NCBI GenBank assembly: GCA_902792795.1
Contig: CADBBB010000005.1
Coordinates: 24,608 to 88,607 of the forward strand
Source of the DNA: an uncultured Spirochaetaceae bacterium
GTDB taxonomy: Bacteria; Spirochaetota; Spirochaetia; Treponematales; Treponemataceae
Length of the DNA stretch: 64,000 bases
Direction: 5' to 3'
The notes under the pieces were generated by a model, which was given only the letters and a program-made list of their open reading frames with translations, was not told the DNA's origin and searched no databases. The position numbers and the translations under genes were made by a program. The stretch's first letter is position 1, and every line of letters begins with the position of its first letter. Shown here in pieces: positions 51,178 through 59,284 of this stretch.

Positions 51178-52557
51178 ATGGAAAACACAAAAAGAGAGAC
51201 TTTCAAGTCAAGAATCGGATTCATTATGACGGCGGCGGGTTGCGCCATCGGGTTGGGAAACGTGTGGCGCTTCCCATTTATTACCGGGCAATACGGAGGC
51301 GCGGCCTTCGTGCTTTTCTACCTGCTCTTTTTGGTCATTTTGGGTCTGCCGGTTATGACGATGGAATTCGCCGTTGGCCGCGCCAGCGGAAAGAGCGCCG
51401 TCCGCTCCTTTCACGCGCTGGAGCCGAAGGGAAGCCAATGGCACCAGTACGGCCACTTCGCCGCCGCCGGAAACTACCTTTTGATGATGTTCTACACGGC
51501 GGTCGCCGGCTGGATGTTCGCCTACACGCAAAAAAGCGCGCAGGGCCTTTTTGCCGGAGCGGCGCCCCAACAAGTCGCCCAAGCCTTTGGCGACATGCTG
51601 GCCAATCCCGGCGAGCAAATATTCTGGATGGCCTTTGTGACGCTGGCCGGCTTTTTGATTTGCTTGGGCGGATTGAAGAACGGCGTTGAAAAGGCGTCCA
51701 CGATAATCATGACAAGCCTTTTGGTCTTGATGCTGCTTTTGGTGGCGCGCGCGGTCACGCTTCCCGGCGCGGGCAAGGGCTTGGAGTTCTACCTTAAGCC
51801 GGACTTTTCAAAGATGGTTCAAAACGGAATCGGCGAAGTCATTTTTGCCGCGATGGGCCAAGCCTTCTTTACCCTTTCTTTGGGAATCGGAGCCATTGCG
51901 ATTTTCGGAAGCTACATCGACAAGGAAAAGTCTCTTGCCGGCGAAGCGACGACCGTAATAGCGCTGGACACCTTCGTCGCGCTGATGGCGGGCTTCATCA
52001 TCCTTCCCACTTGCTTTGCCTTTGGGGTGAACCCAGGCCAGGGACCGGGACTGATTTTTGTCACCCTGCCGAACATCTTCAACACGATGCCTTTGGGCCG
52101 CTTGTGGGGAACGATATTCTTTGTCTTTATGTCGTTCGCGGCGCTTTCTACGGTAATCGCGGTTTTTGAAAACATCATCGCTTTTTCAATGGACGCGCGC
52201 GGCTGGTCAAGAAGCAAGGCGGTTTGGGTGAACATGGTTGTCGTCTTTGTCCTTTCTATTCCGTGCGTACTGGGCTTTAACTTGTGGAGCGGATTTTCCA
52301 TTCCGGGCATCGGCGGCGTTCAGGACATCGAAGACTTCATCGTGTCAAACAACTTGCTTCCGCTCGGCTCTTTGGTCTACGTAATTTTCTGCGTGTCCAA
52401 GCGCGGCTGGGGCTGGGAAAACTTCTTGGCCGAAGCCAACGCCGGAAGCGGACTAAAGTTTTCGCCCGCCCTGCGCTTTTACGCCAAGTGGATTTTGCCG
52501 ATCATCATCGTCGCCATCTGGCTAGTCGGCTACGCGCAAAAGTTCTTGCTGAAGTAA
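51178..52557 (+). CDS. Sodium-dependent NSS/SNF-family transporter
   Basis: 459 residues with eleven to twelve membrane segments. The family signature is intact: TAAGCAIGLGNVWRFPFITG, then GGAAFVLFYLLFLVILGLPV. Later segments include FFTLSLGIGAIAIFGSYID and FVALMAGFIILPTCFAFGVN. NSS transporters use the Na+ gradient to import amino acids and similar compounds at the inner membrane. TATAAT (51165-51170), preceded by GCGC, lies 7 nt before the ATG with no ribosome site, so the mRNA is probably leaderless. Substrate unknown. queH follows 21 nt later. Confidence 0.9.
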   Translation: MENTKRETFKSRIGFIMTAAGCAIGLGNVWRFPFITGQYGGAAFVLFYLLFLVILGLPVMTMEFAVGRASGKSAVRSFHALEPKGSQWHQYGHFAAAGNYLLMMFYTAVAGWMFAYTQKSAQGLFAGAAPQQVAQAFGDMLANPGEQIFWMAFVTLAGFLICLGGLKNGVEKASTIIMTSLLVLMLLLVARAVTLPGAGKGLEFYLKPDFSKMVQNGIGEVIFAAMGQAFFTLSLGIGAIAIFGSYIDKEKSLAGEATTVIALDTFVALMAGFIILPTCFAFGVNPGQGPGLIFVTLPNIFNTMPLGRLWGTIFFVFMSFAALSTVIAVFENIIAFSMDARGWSRSKAVWVNMVVVFVLSIPCVLGFNLWSGFSIPGIGGVQDIEDFIVSNNLLPLGSLVYVIFCVSKRGWGWENFLAEANAGSGLKFSPALRFYAKWILPIIIVAIWLVGYAQKFLLK

Positions 52558-52578
52558 AGCGGGAAACCGCGGTTCCTT

Positions 52579-53241
52579 ATGAAAGAAAACTTCCACGCCT
52601 TGTGCGAGAAAATTTTGGAGTCATTAAAAAATGGCGGCGGCGGGGATAAAAAGCCTCGCCTGCTTTTGCACGCCTGCTGCGCTCCGTGTTCAAGCTACAC
52701 GATGGAATTTCTTGGCCGTTATTTTGACATTACAATTTACTATTACAATCCCAACATTCACCCAAAAGAGGAATACGCCCGCCGCCTTGACGAACTAAAA
52801 GGCTTTTTGCCGCGCTTTTTGGCCGCCAACGACGGAATGAAGGCGGCTTTGCAAGAATGCGATTATAATCCCGATGAATTTTTTGGAGCCGTCCAGGCTG
52901 AACGCGACAACCTGCAGGACGAGCCGGAACGCGGAGAGCGCTGCCGCCGCTGCTACAAGCTTAGAATGCAAAAGGCTTGGGAATACGCGCGGCAAAACAA
53001 TTTTGACTGGTTCACCACGACGCTTAGCATAAGCCCACACAAGGACGCTCAAAAAATAAACCAACTCGGCCGCGACTTGGAAGAAGCGGCGGCAAAGACT
53101 TGCGTCCGTTCTCCAAAATTTCTTTACAGCGACTTTAAGAAAAAGAACGGCTACAAGCGCAGCCTTGAACTTTCAAAAGAATACGGCCTTTACCGCCAAG
53201 ACTACTGCGGCTGCGTTTATTCAATGAAAAACAAAAGTTAG
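52579..53241 (+). CDS. queH: Epoxyqueuosine reductase QueH
   Basis: 220 residues. The QueH (DUF208) signature cysteines are all visible: LLLHACCAPCSSYTM, ERGERCRRCYKLRMQKAWEY and YRQDYCGCVYS. The enzyme reduces epoxyqueuosine to queuosine in tRNA anticodons, with an Fe-S or metal centre, as a replacement for QueG. It sits 21 nt after the NSS transporter and its stop overlaps that of the convergent diguanylate cyclase gene. No other queuosine genes are in the window. Confidence 0.9.
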   Translation: MKENFHALCEKILESLKNGGGGDKKPRLLLHACCAPCSSYTMEFLGRYFDITIYYYNPNIHPKEEYARRLDELKGFLPRFLAANDGMKAALQECDYNPDEFFGAVQAERDNLQDEPERGERCRRCYKLRMQKAWEYARQNNFDWFTTTLSISPHKDAQKINQLGRDLEEAAAKTCVRSPKFLYSDFKKKNGYKRSLELSKEYGLYRQDYCGCVYSMKNKS

Positions 53242-55100
53242 CCGCAAATCTTAAAGCCGTCCTTTCCGCGCTGCTTTATGTCGTAAAGCGCTTGGTCAGC
53301 GTTTCTAAACAAATCGTCGTAGTCGGAGCCGCTGTATGGGTAGACCGCTATTCCAACGCTGGCCGTGACGCTCACGCTTTGCTCGTCGTTAAAGTATTCT
53401 TCGCGCAAAGAGCGGTTTAGGTCGGCGGCCTTTGAGTTAATTATTTTTATGATTGTTTCCTTGGCGAGCGTTTCGTCAAAGCGCATCAAGACGCAGAATT
53501 CGTCTCCGCCAAAGCGGCCCAAAAAATCTCTTTCGGAAAATATGAGCGAAATTTTTTTGGCCGCGTCCTTTATGGCAAGGTCACCTGTCATATGGCCAAG
53601 GTTGTCGTTGACTTCCTTGAAGTTGTCCAAGTCTATGATTATGAGGGCGCTCTTTCTGTCGCGGCCGTCGCGGGAAAGGTACTCGCGCGCGTTGCGCTCA
53701 AAGGCGCTCTTGTTCAAAAGCGAAGAAAGCCTGTCGCTGTCCGCGATGTTCCGCAATTCCTGCTCGTGGAGAACCTGGCTGTTCACGTTGGTCACGCTTC
53801 CTATGAATTGCGACGCGTTCCCCCTGTCGTCCACAATAGAAGAACCTGTCATCTTTACCCAAAAGTAATTGTTGGAAAAACTTCTATAGCGGAATTCGGC
53901 TGAAAAATTTTTGTTTCCGTCCTTCATGGATTTTCGCATGTGCTCGACGACGCTCTTGTCTTCGGGGTGAACCCTTGTAAAATATTCCGCGCGTATGAAA
54001 TCGACCGGAAAACTTTTTTTGTCGGTGCCGAGCAAAAAGCTTGTGTCGCCGGAAAAATCCACGCGACCGGTCTCCACGTCGTATTCAAAGATTAACGTTT
54101 GCGCCTGGTTGTTGGCGATTGTGAGACGCTCGTTGTCTTTCTTTATCGCGTTGCTTCTCTTTGCGATTACATAAATGATGAAAATGAAAACCACAATCGC
54201 GACGGCGACCGACACAAGCAAAATGTAAACCAAGGCGCTGATTCGCAGCTGCTGGTTCTTTATGTATGAATAAGGCAAAACAGAAATCAAAACCCAATCG
54301 TTCATTTTTAACGGAGCGAAAGAAAAAAGTTTTTTGCCTTCGATTCCGTCAAACATTAAAACGCCGGTCTGCCCTTTTATGACTCCAATCTTCAATGTCA
54401 AAAGATCCGGATTGCGCCAGCCGGAAGCGCGCTCCACGTAATCAAAAAGGTCGATGTTGTAGAGGGTCTTTCCTTTTTCCTTGTTGAACAAAAGAATGTT
54501 TCCGTCGCCCGTGACAAGATAAAAATAGCTTTGCCCCGAAAAAATTGGAATGGAAAAAATTTGCTGCAATATTTCATAGGAAAAAAATCCTGCTATCACG
54601 CCTTTTTGTCCGCGGCTTGTCTTAAAGGGAACGGTCAGCGTGAGGCACGGCTCCAAATGTTCGTCCAATTCAATTTTGTTGGACACTTGCCTAGTTCCCT
54701 TTAGAAGGGCGGCCTTAAAATAATCCTTGTTCTTCATGTTTGGAAGAGACTTTCCGTTGTAGTCAATCGCCGCGCCGCTTTCGTTGACCACGGCGACTTT
54801 CATAAAGTCTCCGGCCACAATGGCGGACTTTGCCTTTTCCTTGACCTTTTCGGAATTGTTCAGGTCAACGTCGTAAAAATACTGGGTTTGAATTTCCAAA
54901 GTCTTGAACTGGTCGTTGATTTTGTTGCGCAAGGTTTCCGCGTAAAGCTCCTGCATTTCCGAAATGTTTTGGAGCGTCATTTCCGAAAGCAAATCCATCA
55001 TTCTTCTCTGGAACACGACCAGAAAAAAAGTGACCGCGAGCGTCATAATCACAGCGGCCAAAGCTGTCAAAACGTTTCTTATAGTCTTCTCTCTCTGCAT
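53238..55100 (-). CDS. Membrane diguanylate cyclase with Cache and PAS domains
   Basis: 620 residues. TM1 near the N-terminus (TALAAVIMTLAVTFFLVVF), a periplasmic Cache-type sensor (about 40-285), TM2 (ISALVYILLVSVAVAIVVFI), a PAS domain (about 325-440), then GGDEF (about 455-620) with DLDNFKEVNDNLGHMTGD and an intact FGGDEFCVL. It makes cyclic di-GMP from GTP. The usual product-inhibition RxxD five residues before GGDEF is SERD here, so the Arg is missing. The PilZ protein at 17768-18151 is a possible effector. TAAAAT (55112-55107) lies 6 nt before the ATG. Confidence 0.9.
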   Translation of the reverse strand: MQREKTIRNVLTALAAVIMTLAVTFFLVVFQRRMMDLLSEMTLQNISEMQELYAETLRNKINDQFKTLEIQTQYFYDVDLNNSEKVKEKAKSAIVAGDFMKVAVVNESGAAIDYNGKSLPNMKNKDYFKAALLKGTRQVSNKIELDEHLEPCLTLTVPFKTSRGQKGVIAGFFSYEILQQIFSIPIFSGQSYFYLVTGDGNILLFNKEKGKTLYNIDLFDYVERASGWRNPDLLTLKIGVIKGQTGVLMFDGIEGKKLFSFAPLKMNDWVLISVLPYSYIKNQQLRISALVYILLVSVAVAIVVFIFIIYVIAKRSNAIKKDNERLTIANNQAQTLIFEYDVETGRVDFSGDTSFLLGTDKKSFPVDFIRAEYFTRVHPEDKSVVEHMRKSMKDGNKNFSAEFRYRSFSNNYFWVKMTGSSIVDDRGNASQFIGSVTNVNSQVLHEQELRNIADSDRLSSLLNKSAFERNAREYLSRDGRDRKSALIIIDLDNFKEVNDNLGHMTGDLAIKDAAKKISLIFSERDFLGRFGGDEFCVLMRFDETLAKETIIKIINSKAADLNRSLREEYFNDEQSVSVTASVGIAVYPYSGSDYDDLFRNADQALYDIKQRGKDGFKICG

Positions 55101-55184
55101 TCCTATATTTTAGTCTGAGATTGCCATTCTGTAAAGTTTTTTTTGTTGCGCTAACTTAAAAAATCGATTATAATTATGGAAGTT

Positions 55185-56153
55185 ATGAAGAAAGCGCTTT
55201 TGTCACTCACTATTATTTTGTCTGTATTTTTGGCGGCGGGCTGCAAGGAAAAAGCCGCGCCCAAAGCCGCCGAATCCGTCCATATCGCGATTCAGCCGTC
55301 GGCGGCCTTCATTCCCCTTTACATCTCGCGCTACAAGGGTTATATAGAGGAAGCGTTGAAGCCCATGAACGTTGACGTCATATGGCAGGACTTTGAGTCC
55401 GGCCCGCCGATGAACCAGTCTTTGGCGGCGGAAATGAGCGACATTGGCGTGATTGGCGACGTTCCGACCGTAAGCGCCCTCAGCAAAGGAAACTCGATGA
55501 AAGTCGTTGGAATACCGGCAAGCGGACCGGACGCCTACGCCATGCTGAGCCGGGCCGACGACACTTCCTTCAAGTCCGCCAAAAACATGAAGGGAAAGAA
55601 AATCGCCACTGTCTTTGGCTCCACCGGCCACAATTTCACCACAAAACTTTTGGAAAAAAACGGCCTTTCTTTTGACGACATAGAATTTATCAGCATCGCG
55701 GCCGGCGAAGCGGAGAACGCGCTTGTTTCCGGCTTGTGCGACGCAATCGTAATATGGGAGCCCAACGTCACCCGCCTTATCGACAGCGGCGCGGCCAAGG
55801 CCGTGGCGCTTGGAAGCGAAACCGACTTGCGCGGCACCAACGCTTTTGTTGTCCGCTCGGAATACTTGGCCGCCCACAAGGATGTCATAAAAGTAATTTT
55901 GGAGCAATACTACAAGGCCGTGCAGGACATTCCCAACCTTGACCAAGCCACGCTGGAAAAATTGTCCGCCGCCCTAAAAATCACGCCGGAACAGACTGTA
56001 AAAATCGCCAAAAAGTATGACTTTAGCGTTACGGTCTCGGACAGCGACATAGCCTCATTGCAAGACACCGCCCGCTTTTTGGTGGAAATCGGAAATTTGG
56101 ATTCAGCCTACAACGTCGCCTCCAAAGTGGAGAACCTCTTCACAGCGAACTAG
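55185..56153 (+). CDS. ABC-type nitrate/sulfonate-like substrate-binding lipoprotein
   Basis: About 322 residues; lipobox LAAGC (Cys at about residue 18). The mature part follows the SsuA/TauA/NMT1-like fold: VHIAIQPSAAFIPLYISRYK, then VDVIWQDFESGPPMNQSLAA, GVIGDVPTVSALSKGN, GKKIATVFGSTGHNF and LVSGLCDAIVIWEP. It would bind a small anionic or amine substrate (sulfonate, taurine or thiamine-precursor type) and deliver it to an ABC importer. No permease or ATPase gene adjoins it, so it is an orphan. I chose the ATG at 55185, 10 nt after TATAAT (55169-55174), because MKKALLSL begins a proper signal peptide. Confidence 0.85.
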   Translation: MKKALLSLTIILSVFLAAGCKEKAAPKAAESVHIAIQPSAAFIPLYISRYKGYIEEALKPMNVDVIWQDFESGPPMNQSLAAEMSDIGVIGDVPTVSALSKGNSMKVVGIPASGPDAYAMLSRADDTSFKSAKNMKGKKIATVFGSTGHNFTTKLLEKNGLSFDDIEFISIAAGEAENALVSGLCDAIVIWEPNVTRLIDSGAAKAVALGSETDLRGTNAFVVRSEYLAAHKDVIKVILEQYYKAVQDIPNLDQATLEKLSAALKITPEQTVKIAKKYDFSVTVSDSDIASLQDTARFLVEIGNLDSAYNVASKVENLFTAN

Positions 56154-56171
56154 CGACGCGCTGGGAGCGTT

Positions 56172-57083
56172 TTATTCCACAAAGTTGAACGGCGTCTCTT
56201 GGTAGACGTAATAATTGAGCCAATTGCGGTAAAAGAGCGACGCCGTCGACCGCCAAGTGGAAAGCGGCTTTTTGTCCGGGTCGTCGCCGGGAAAATAATC
56301 GCTGGGAATCTGTATAGGAAGATTTTTCTTTTTGTCGCGCCAGTATTCGTCGGCCAAAGTGTTGGTGTCGTATTCCATGTGGCCGGTCACAAAGACGGCG
56401 CGGTTGTTTTGCGTCTTTATGATTGACGGGCCTTCGTCCGATTCCGCCAAAACCACCAAATCCTTTTTGCTAGTCACATCTTCCGCGTGAATCTGCGTGT
56501 GCCGCGACTGGGGCATCAAGAAAACGTCGTCAAAGCCGCGCAAGAGCGGGTCGCCCTGCGGGGTGGGCTGCCAGTTTTTGAATATGCCGAATTTTTTTTG
56601 CGCCAGCGGATATTTGGGCACTCCGAACAAGCGGTAGAGACCGGCCTGCGCCGCCCAGCAAATGTAAAGGGTGGAAAAAATGTTTTCTTTGCTCCAATCC
56701 ATTATGTCGCACAATTCCTTCCAATAGTCAACTTGCTCAAAGGGAATCTGTTCCACAGGAGCGCCGGTTATGATGAGGCCGTCGTACTTGTGCTTGAAGA
56801 GTTCCCCGGAAGGAATGTAAAAGCGGTCGAGGTATTCGTCAGAAGCGTTGCGGTATGTGTGGCTTTCCATCCTGATAAGCGAAACGTCCACTTGCAGCGG
56901 CGTGTTTGACAAAAGGCGCAAAAGCTGGGTTTCCGTAGTGGACTTTGTTGGCATAAGGTTGACCACCGCGATTTTTAGGGGGCGGATGTCCTGCGCCATC
57001 GCGCGGCCTTCGGTCATTACGAATATGTTTTCGCTTTCGAGAACCTTTTTTGCTGGCAAGTCGCTCTGGATTTTTATCGGCAT
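56172..57083 (-). CDS. metA: Homoserine O-acyltransferase MetA (probably acetyl-CoA type)
   Basis: About 303 residues, the MetA length. It starts MPIKIQSDLPAKKVLE, as usual. The catalytic Cys is in YICWAAQAGLY, and the His and Glu in VTGHMEYD. The enzyme acylates homoserine in methionine synthesis. At the position that separates acyl-donor classes the sequence reads GAPVE instead of GAPLG, so Glu stands where E. coli succinyltransferase has Gly111. In characterised MetA proteins Glu there goes with acetyl-CoA. TAGAAT (57096-57091), preceded by TTGCGC, lies 7 nt before the ATG (leaderless type). Confidence 0.88.
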   Translation of the reverse strand: MPIKIQSDLPAKKVLESENIFVMTEGRAMAQDIRPLKIAVVNLMPTKSTTETQLLRLLSNTPLQVDVSLIRMESHTYRNASDEYLDRFYIPSGELFKHKYDGLIITGAPVEQIPFEQVDYWKELCDIMDWSKENIFSTLYICWAAQAGLYRLFGVPKYPLAQKKFGIFKNWQPTPQGDPLLRGFDDVFLMPQSRHTQIHAEDVTSKKDLVVLAESDEGPSIIKTQNNRAVFVTGHMEYDTNTLADEYWRDKKKNLPIQIPSDYFPGDDPDKKPLSTWRSTASLFYRNWLNYYVYQETPFNFVE

Positions 57084-57209
57084 GGGGAACATTCTAGCGC
57101 AAAAAAAAAATTTGCGCTATACGAAAAAGCGCGGGCGTCCGATAAAAGTTTCTTATCGCGGGTTATAGGCGGAACTTATGCCAAGTTACATGAAAGGGTT
57201 GCAAAGCGC

Positions 57210-57243
57210 AAAAAAAATGGCCCTCCCCGCTTGGAGGAAGGCC
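57210..57243 (-). terminator. Terminator after the LRR lipoprotein gene
   Basis: GGCC-TTCCTCC...GGGGAGGGCC hairpin on the minus strand, followed by ATTTTTTTT, about 35 nt after the stop. Confidence 0.75.
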
Positions 57244-57276
57244 GAATGCGCAAAAGGCGCCGTTAGTTGCAAAGCG

Positions 57277-58851
57277 CTAGTTTGCGTCCTGAGATGTCCA
57301 ACCGCTTGGAATGCCATCAGCGCCAGTTGTCCAGCCAGTCATGCCGCTAGCCTTTGTGAACGTTCCGGGCGGCGTTCCTGTAGGAACATCTTTTACCCAA
57401 TCTGTCGTACAGTCACTCGCGCTAATGTCAGTTGCAAGGCACTTAATTTCCTTAAGAGCCGTGCATCCGGTGAACATTTGCCGATAGCATAAGTCCGCAA
57501 GCGTGGTTGCAGGCAAATCCGGCGCTTTTGTCAAGCTGGTACATCCTTCGAACATAGCGCTATAACAGTTTACCTCAAGCGTTGTTGCGGGCAAGGCGGG
57601 CGCGCTTGTCAAGCTGGCGCATTCTTTGAACATAGCATTATAACAGCCTTCCACAAGCGTGGTTGCGGGCAGCAAAGCGGGCGCGCTTTTCAAGCCGGTA
57701 CAACCGTAGAACATAGCGCTATAACAGGTTGGCGCAAGCGTGGTTGCGGGCAAAGCGGGCGCGCTTGTCAAGCTGGCGCATCCTTTGAACATATTATTAT
57801 AACAGTTTACCGCAAGCGTTGTTGCGGGCAGCAAAGCGGGCGCGCTTTTCAAGCCGGTACAACCGGAGAACATATCACTATAACAGTTATCCGCAAGCGT
57901 TGTTGCGGGCAAGGCGGGCGCGCTTGTCAAGCCGGTGCATTTTTGGAACATAGAATTATAACAGAATTGCACAAGCGTGGTTGCGGGCAAAGCGGGCGCT
58001 CTTGTCAAGCCGGTACAACCGTAGAACATCCAACTATAACAGGATTGCGTAAGCGTGGTTGCGGGCAAGACAAGGTTATTTGAAGGGTGGTTTTTGATCT
58101 TGTTTCCATTAACATAAAACAACATATAAAAAGCACGTGCGCTTGCCAATTCCCTAGCATTAGGATTCCATTCACCGGAGGTTGCATCATACGTTACAAG
58201 GCTCATTACATTGCCGTAGACATAACAGTCAGCGTCGCAAGAGATTTTAAACGGCTTAAACTCTGTGCTGCCAGTTGTCTCCGCAAAAAGGCTAACCTTG
58301 CCGCCGGCTGAAACGGTTATCGAATCCTCCGAAGCGTCCGTCTTTGTTTCGCCGCCGTCAAAAGAATATTTTAGAGTTGCAGGCTTGTTTATAAAGGTGA
58401 TTGTTCCTCCACTTCCTTCACTGGGAAATTCAAATGTGAGCGGAATAGTCACAGGATCCTTTACCTCAAGGGTATACGAAGCCGATTTTGTTTCATACGT
58501 GTACGCGGCGCTGTCAGAAACAGTGGCCCTTATTGTCGTTGTTCCGGCCGCCTTTATTGTGACTTCTCCTGTTGTAACGTCAACAGTCGCGACATTAATG
58601 TCGGACGAACCGTAAACCACAACGCCGTCGCCTGTCTTTGTCAGCGGATTTGTAAAAGCCGCGTCTCCAACGGTTTTCTTAACGCTAGTCGTCGCGTAGC
58701 TGACGCTTCCGGCCTTCTTTCCGCCACCGCCGCCAGAACCGCCGCCGCCAGGGACGTACGGCAACGGGTCGCTGGAATTGCTGCATCCAGCGGCGAACAG
58801 CGCCAATCCAAAAACCGCGCAAATCGCGGCAATCTTTGCAATTTTTCTCAT
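57277..58851 (-). CDS. BspA-like leucine-rich-repeat surface lipoprotein
   Basis: 524 residues; lipobox FAAGC (Cys at about residue 23), then a GGGGSGGGGG linker. Residues about 45-135 form a Big_2/Ig-like domain (VTTGEVTIKAAGTTTIRATV). A beta domain follows (about 140-260). Residues about 258-470 contain eight LRR-like repeats of 26-27 residues with the pattern LPATTL-x3-CY-x2-MF-x2-C-x2-L-x2-AP. The repeats are nearly identical in DNA. It should be exposed on the outer surface, perhaps as an adhesin. TAGGAGGT lies 5 nt before the ATG at 58851. The upstream CAAT tract and hairpin suggest phase-variable expression. Confidence 0.82.
   Translation of the reverse strand: MRKIAKIAAICAVFGLALFAAGCSNSSDPLPYVPGGGGSGGGGGKKAGSVSYATTSVKKTVGDAAFTNPLTKTGDGVVVYGSSDINVATVDVTTGEVTIKAAGTTTIRATVSDSAAYTYETKSASYTLEVKDPVTIPLTFEFPSEGSGGTITFINKPATLKYSFDGGETKTDASEDSITVSAGGKVSLFAETTGSTEFKPFKISCDADCYVYGNVMSLVTYDATSGEWNPNARELASARAFYMLFYVNGNKIKNHPSNNLVLPATTLTQSCYSWMFYGCTGLTRAPALPATTLVQFCYNSMFQKCTGLTSAPALPATTLADNCYSDMFSGCTGLKSAPALLPATTLAVNCYNNMFKGCASLTSAPALPATTLAPTCYSAMFYGCTGLKSAPALLPATTLVEGCYNAMFKECASLTSAPALPATTLEVNCYSAMFEGCTSLTKAPDLPATTLADLCYRQMFTGCTALKEIKCLATDISASDCTTDWVKDVPTGTPPGTFTKASGMTGWTTGADGIPSGWTSQDAN
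57463..58080 (-). repeat. Tandem LRR-coding DNA repeats (78 or 81 nt)
   Basis: Eight near-identical units coding LPATTL...AP modules. Units 3-4 and 5-6 each make a 27+26-residue pair (CTGLKSAPAL then CASLTSAPA), so a 159-nt dimer was probably duplicated. Such homogeneous repeats can gain or lose units by recombination in frame. Confidence 0.8.
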
Positions 58852-58888
58852 AAACTACCTCCTAGCAAGAAAAATTTAAAAACAAAAA

Positions 58889-58927
58889 GCCCGCGCGCAA
58901 AGACGTTTTTTGTCCTGCGACGCGGGC
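58889..58927 (-). terminator. Terminator-like hairpin in the leader of the LRR lipoprotein gene
   Basis: GCCCGCG (58927-58921) pairs with CGCGGGC (58895-58889), with an inner GAC/GTC pairing, and is followed on the minus strand by TTTTTGTTTTT. It lies between the CAAT tract and the ribosome site, so it could act as an attenuator. A second stem, AAGGATT/AATCCTT (58955-58949, 58941-58935), lies just before it. Confidence 0.55.
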
Positions 58928-58956
58928 GCCGTTAAAGGATTTAGATACAATCCTTC

Positions 58957-59038
<82 letters not shown>

Positions 59039-59221
59039 TTTTTTTTGAGAAAATTTCATTATTTTTCACGCCGTTTTGCAACATGGGTATAATTGTCACA
59101 CGATTCTTTGAATTTGTCAAGAAAACTTTTTTTTTATTTTACGAACAAAAAATTTGCGCCATATCAAACGCGCAAAGCAGCCGATAGAACTTTTTTATCG
59201 CAGCCCAAGCATAAACAGACA

Positions 59222-59262
59222 AAAAAAGGGCGGCCTCCCTTTTCAGGAAGACCGCCTGAGCT
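59222..59262 (-). terminator. Terminator after the phase-variable lipoprotein gene
   Basis: AGGCGGTCTTCC...GGGAGGCCGCC hairpin on the minus strand followed by CTTTTTTT, just after the stop of the gene at 59285. Confidence 0.8.
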
Positions 59263-59284
59263 TGCGCGAAATCAATCCGCGTGA

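Noticed and set aside
56153..56175. Fourth copy of the intergenic element (AACGCTCCCAGCGCGTCG on the minus strand)
   Set aside because: Only 18 nt match the left end of copy 2, and no inverted partner is near. Probably chance or a fragment.
57178..57276. Possible small protein between metA and the LRR lipoprotein gene
   Set aside because: It overlaps the terminator of the lipoprotein gene and has no ribosome site or known motif.
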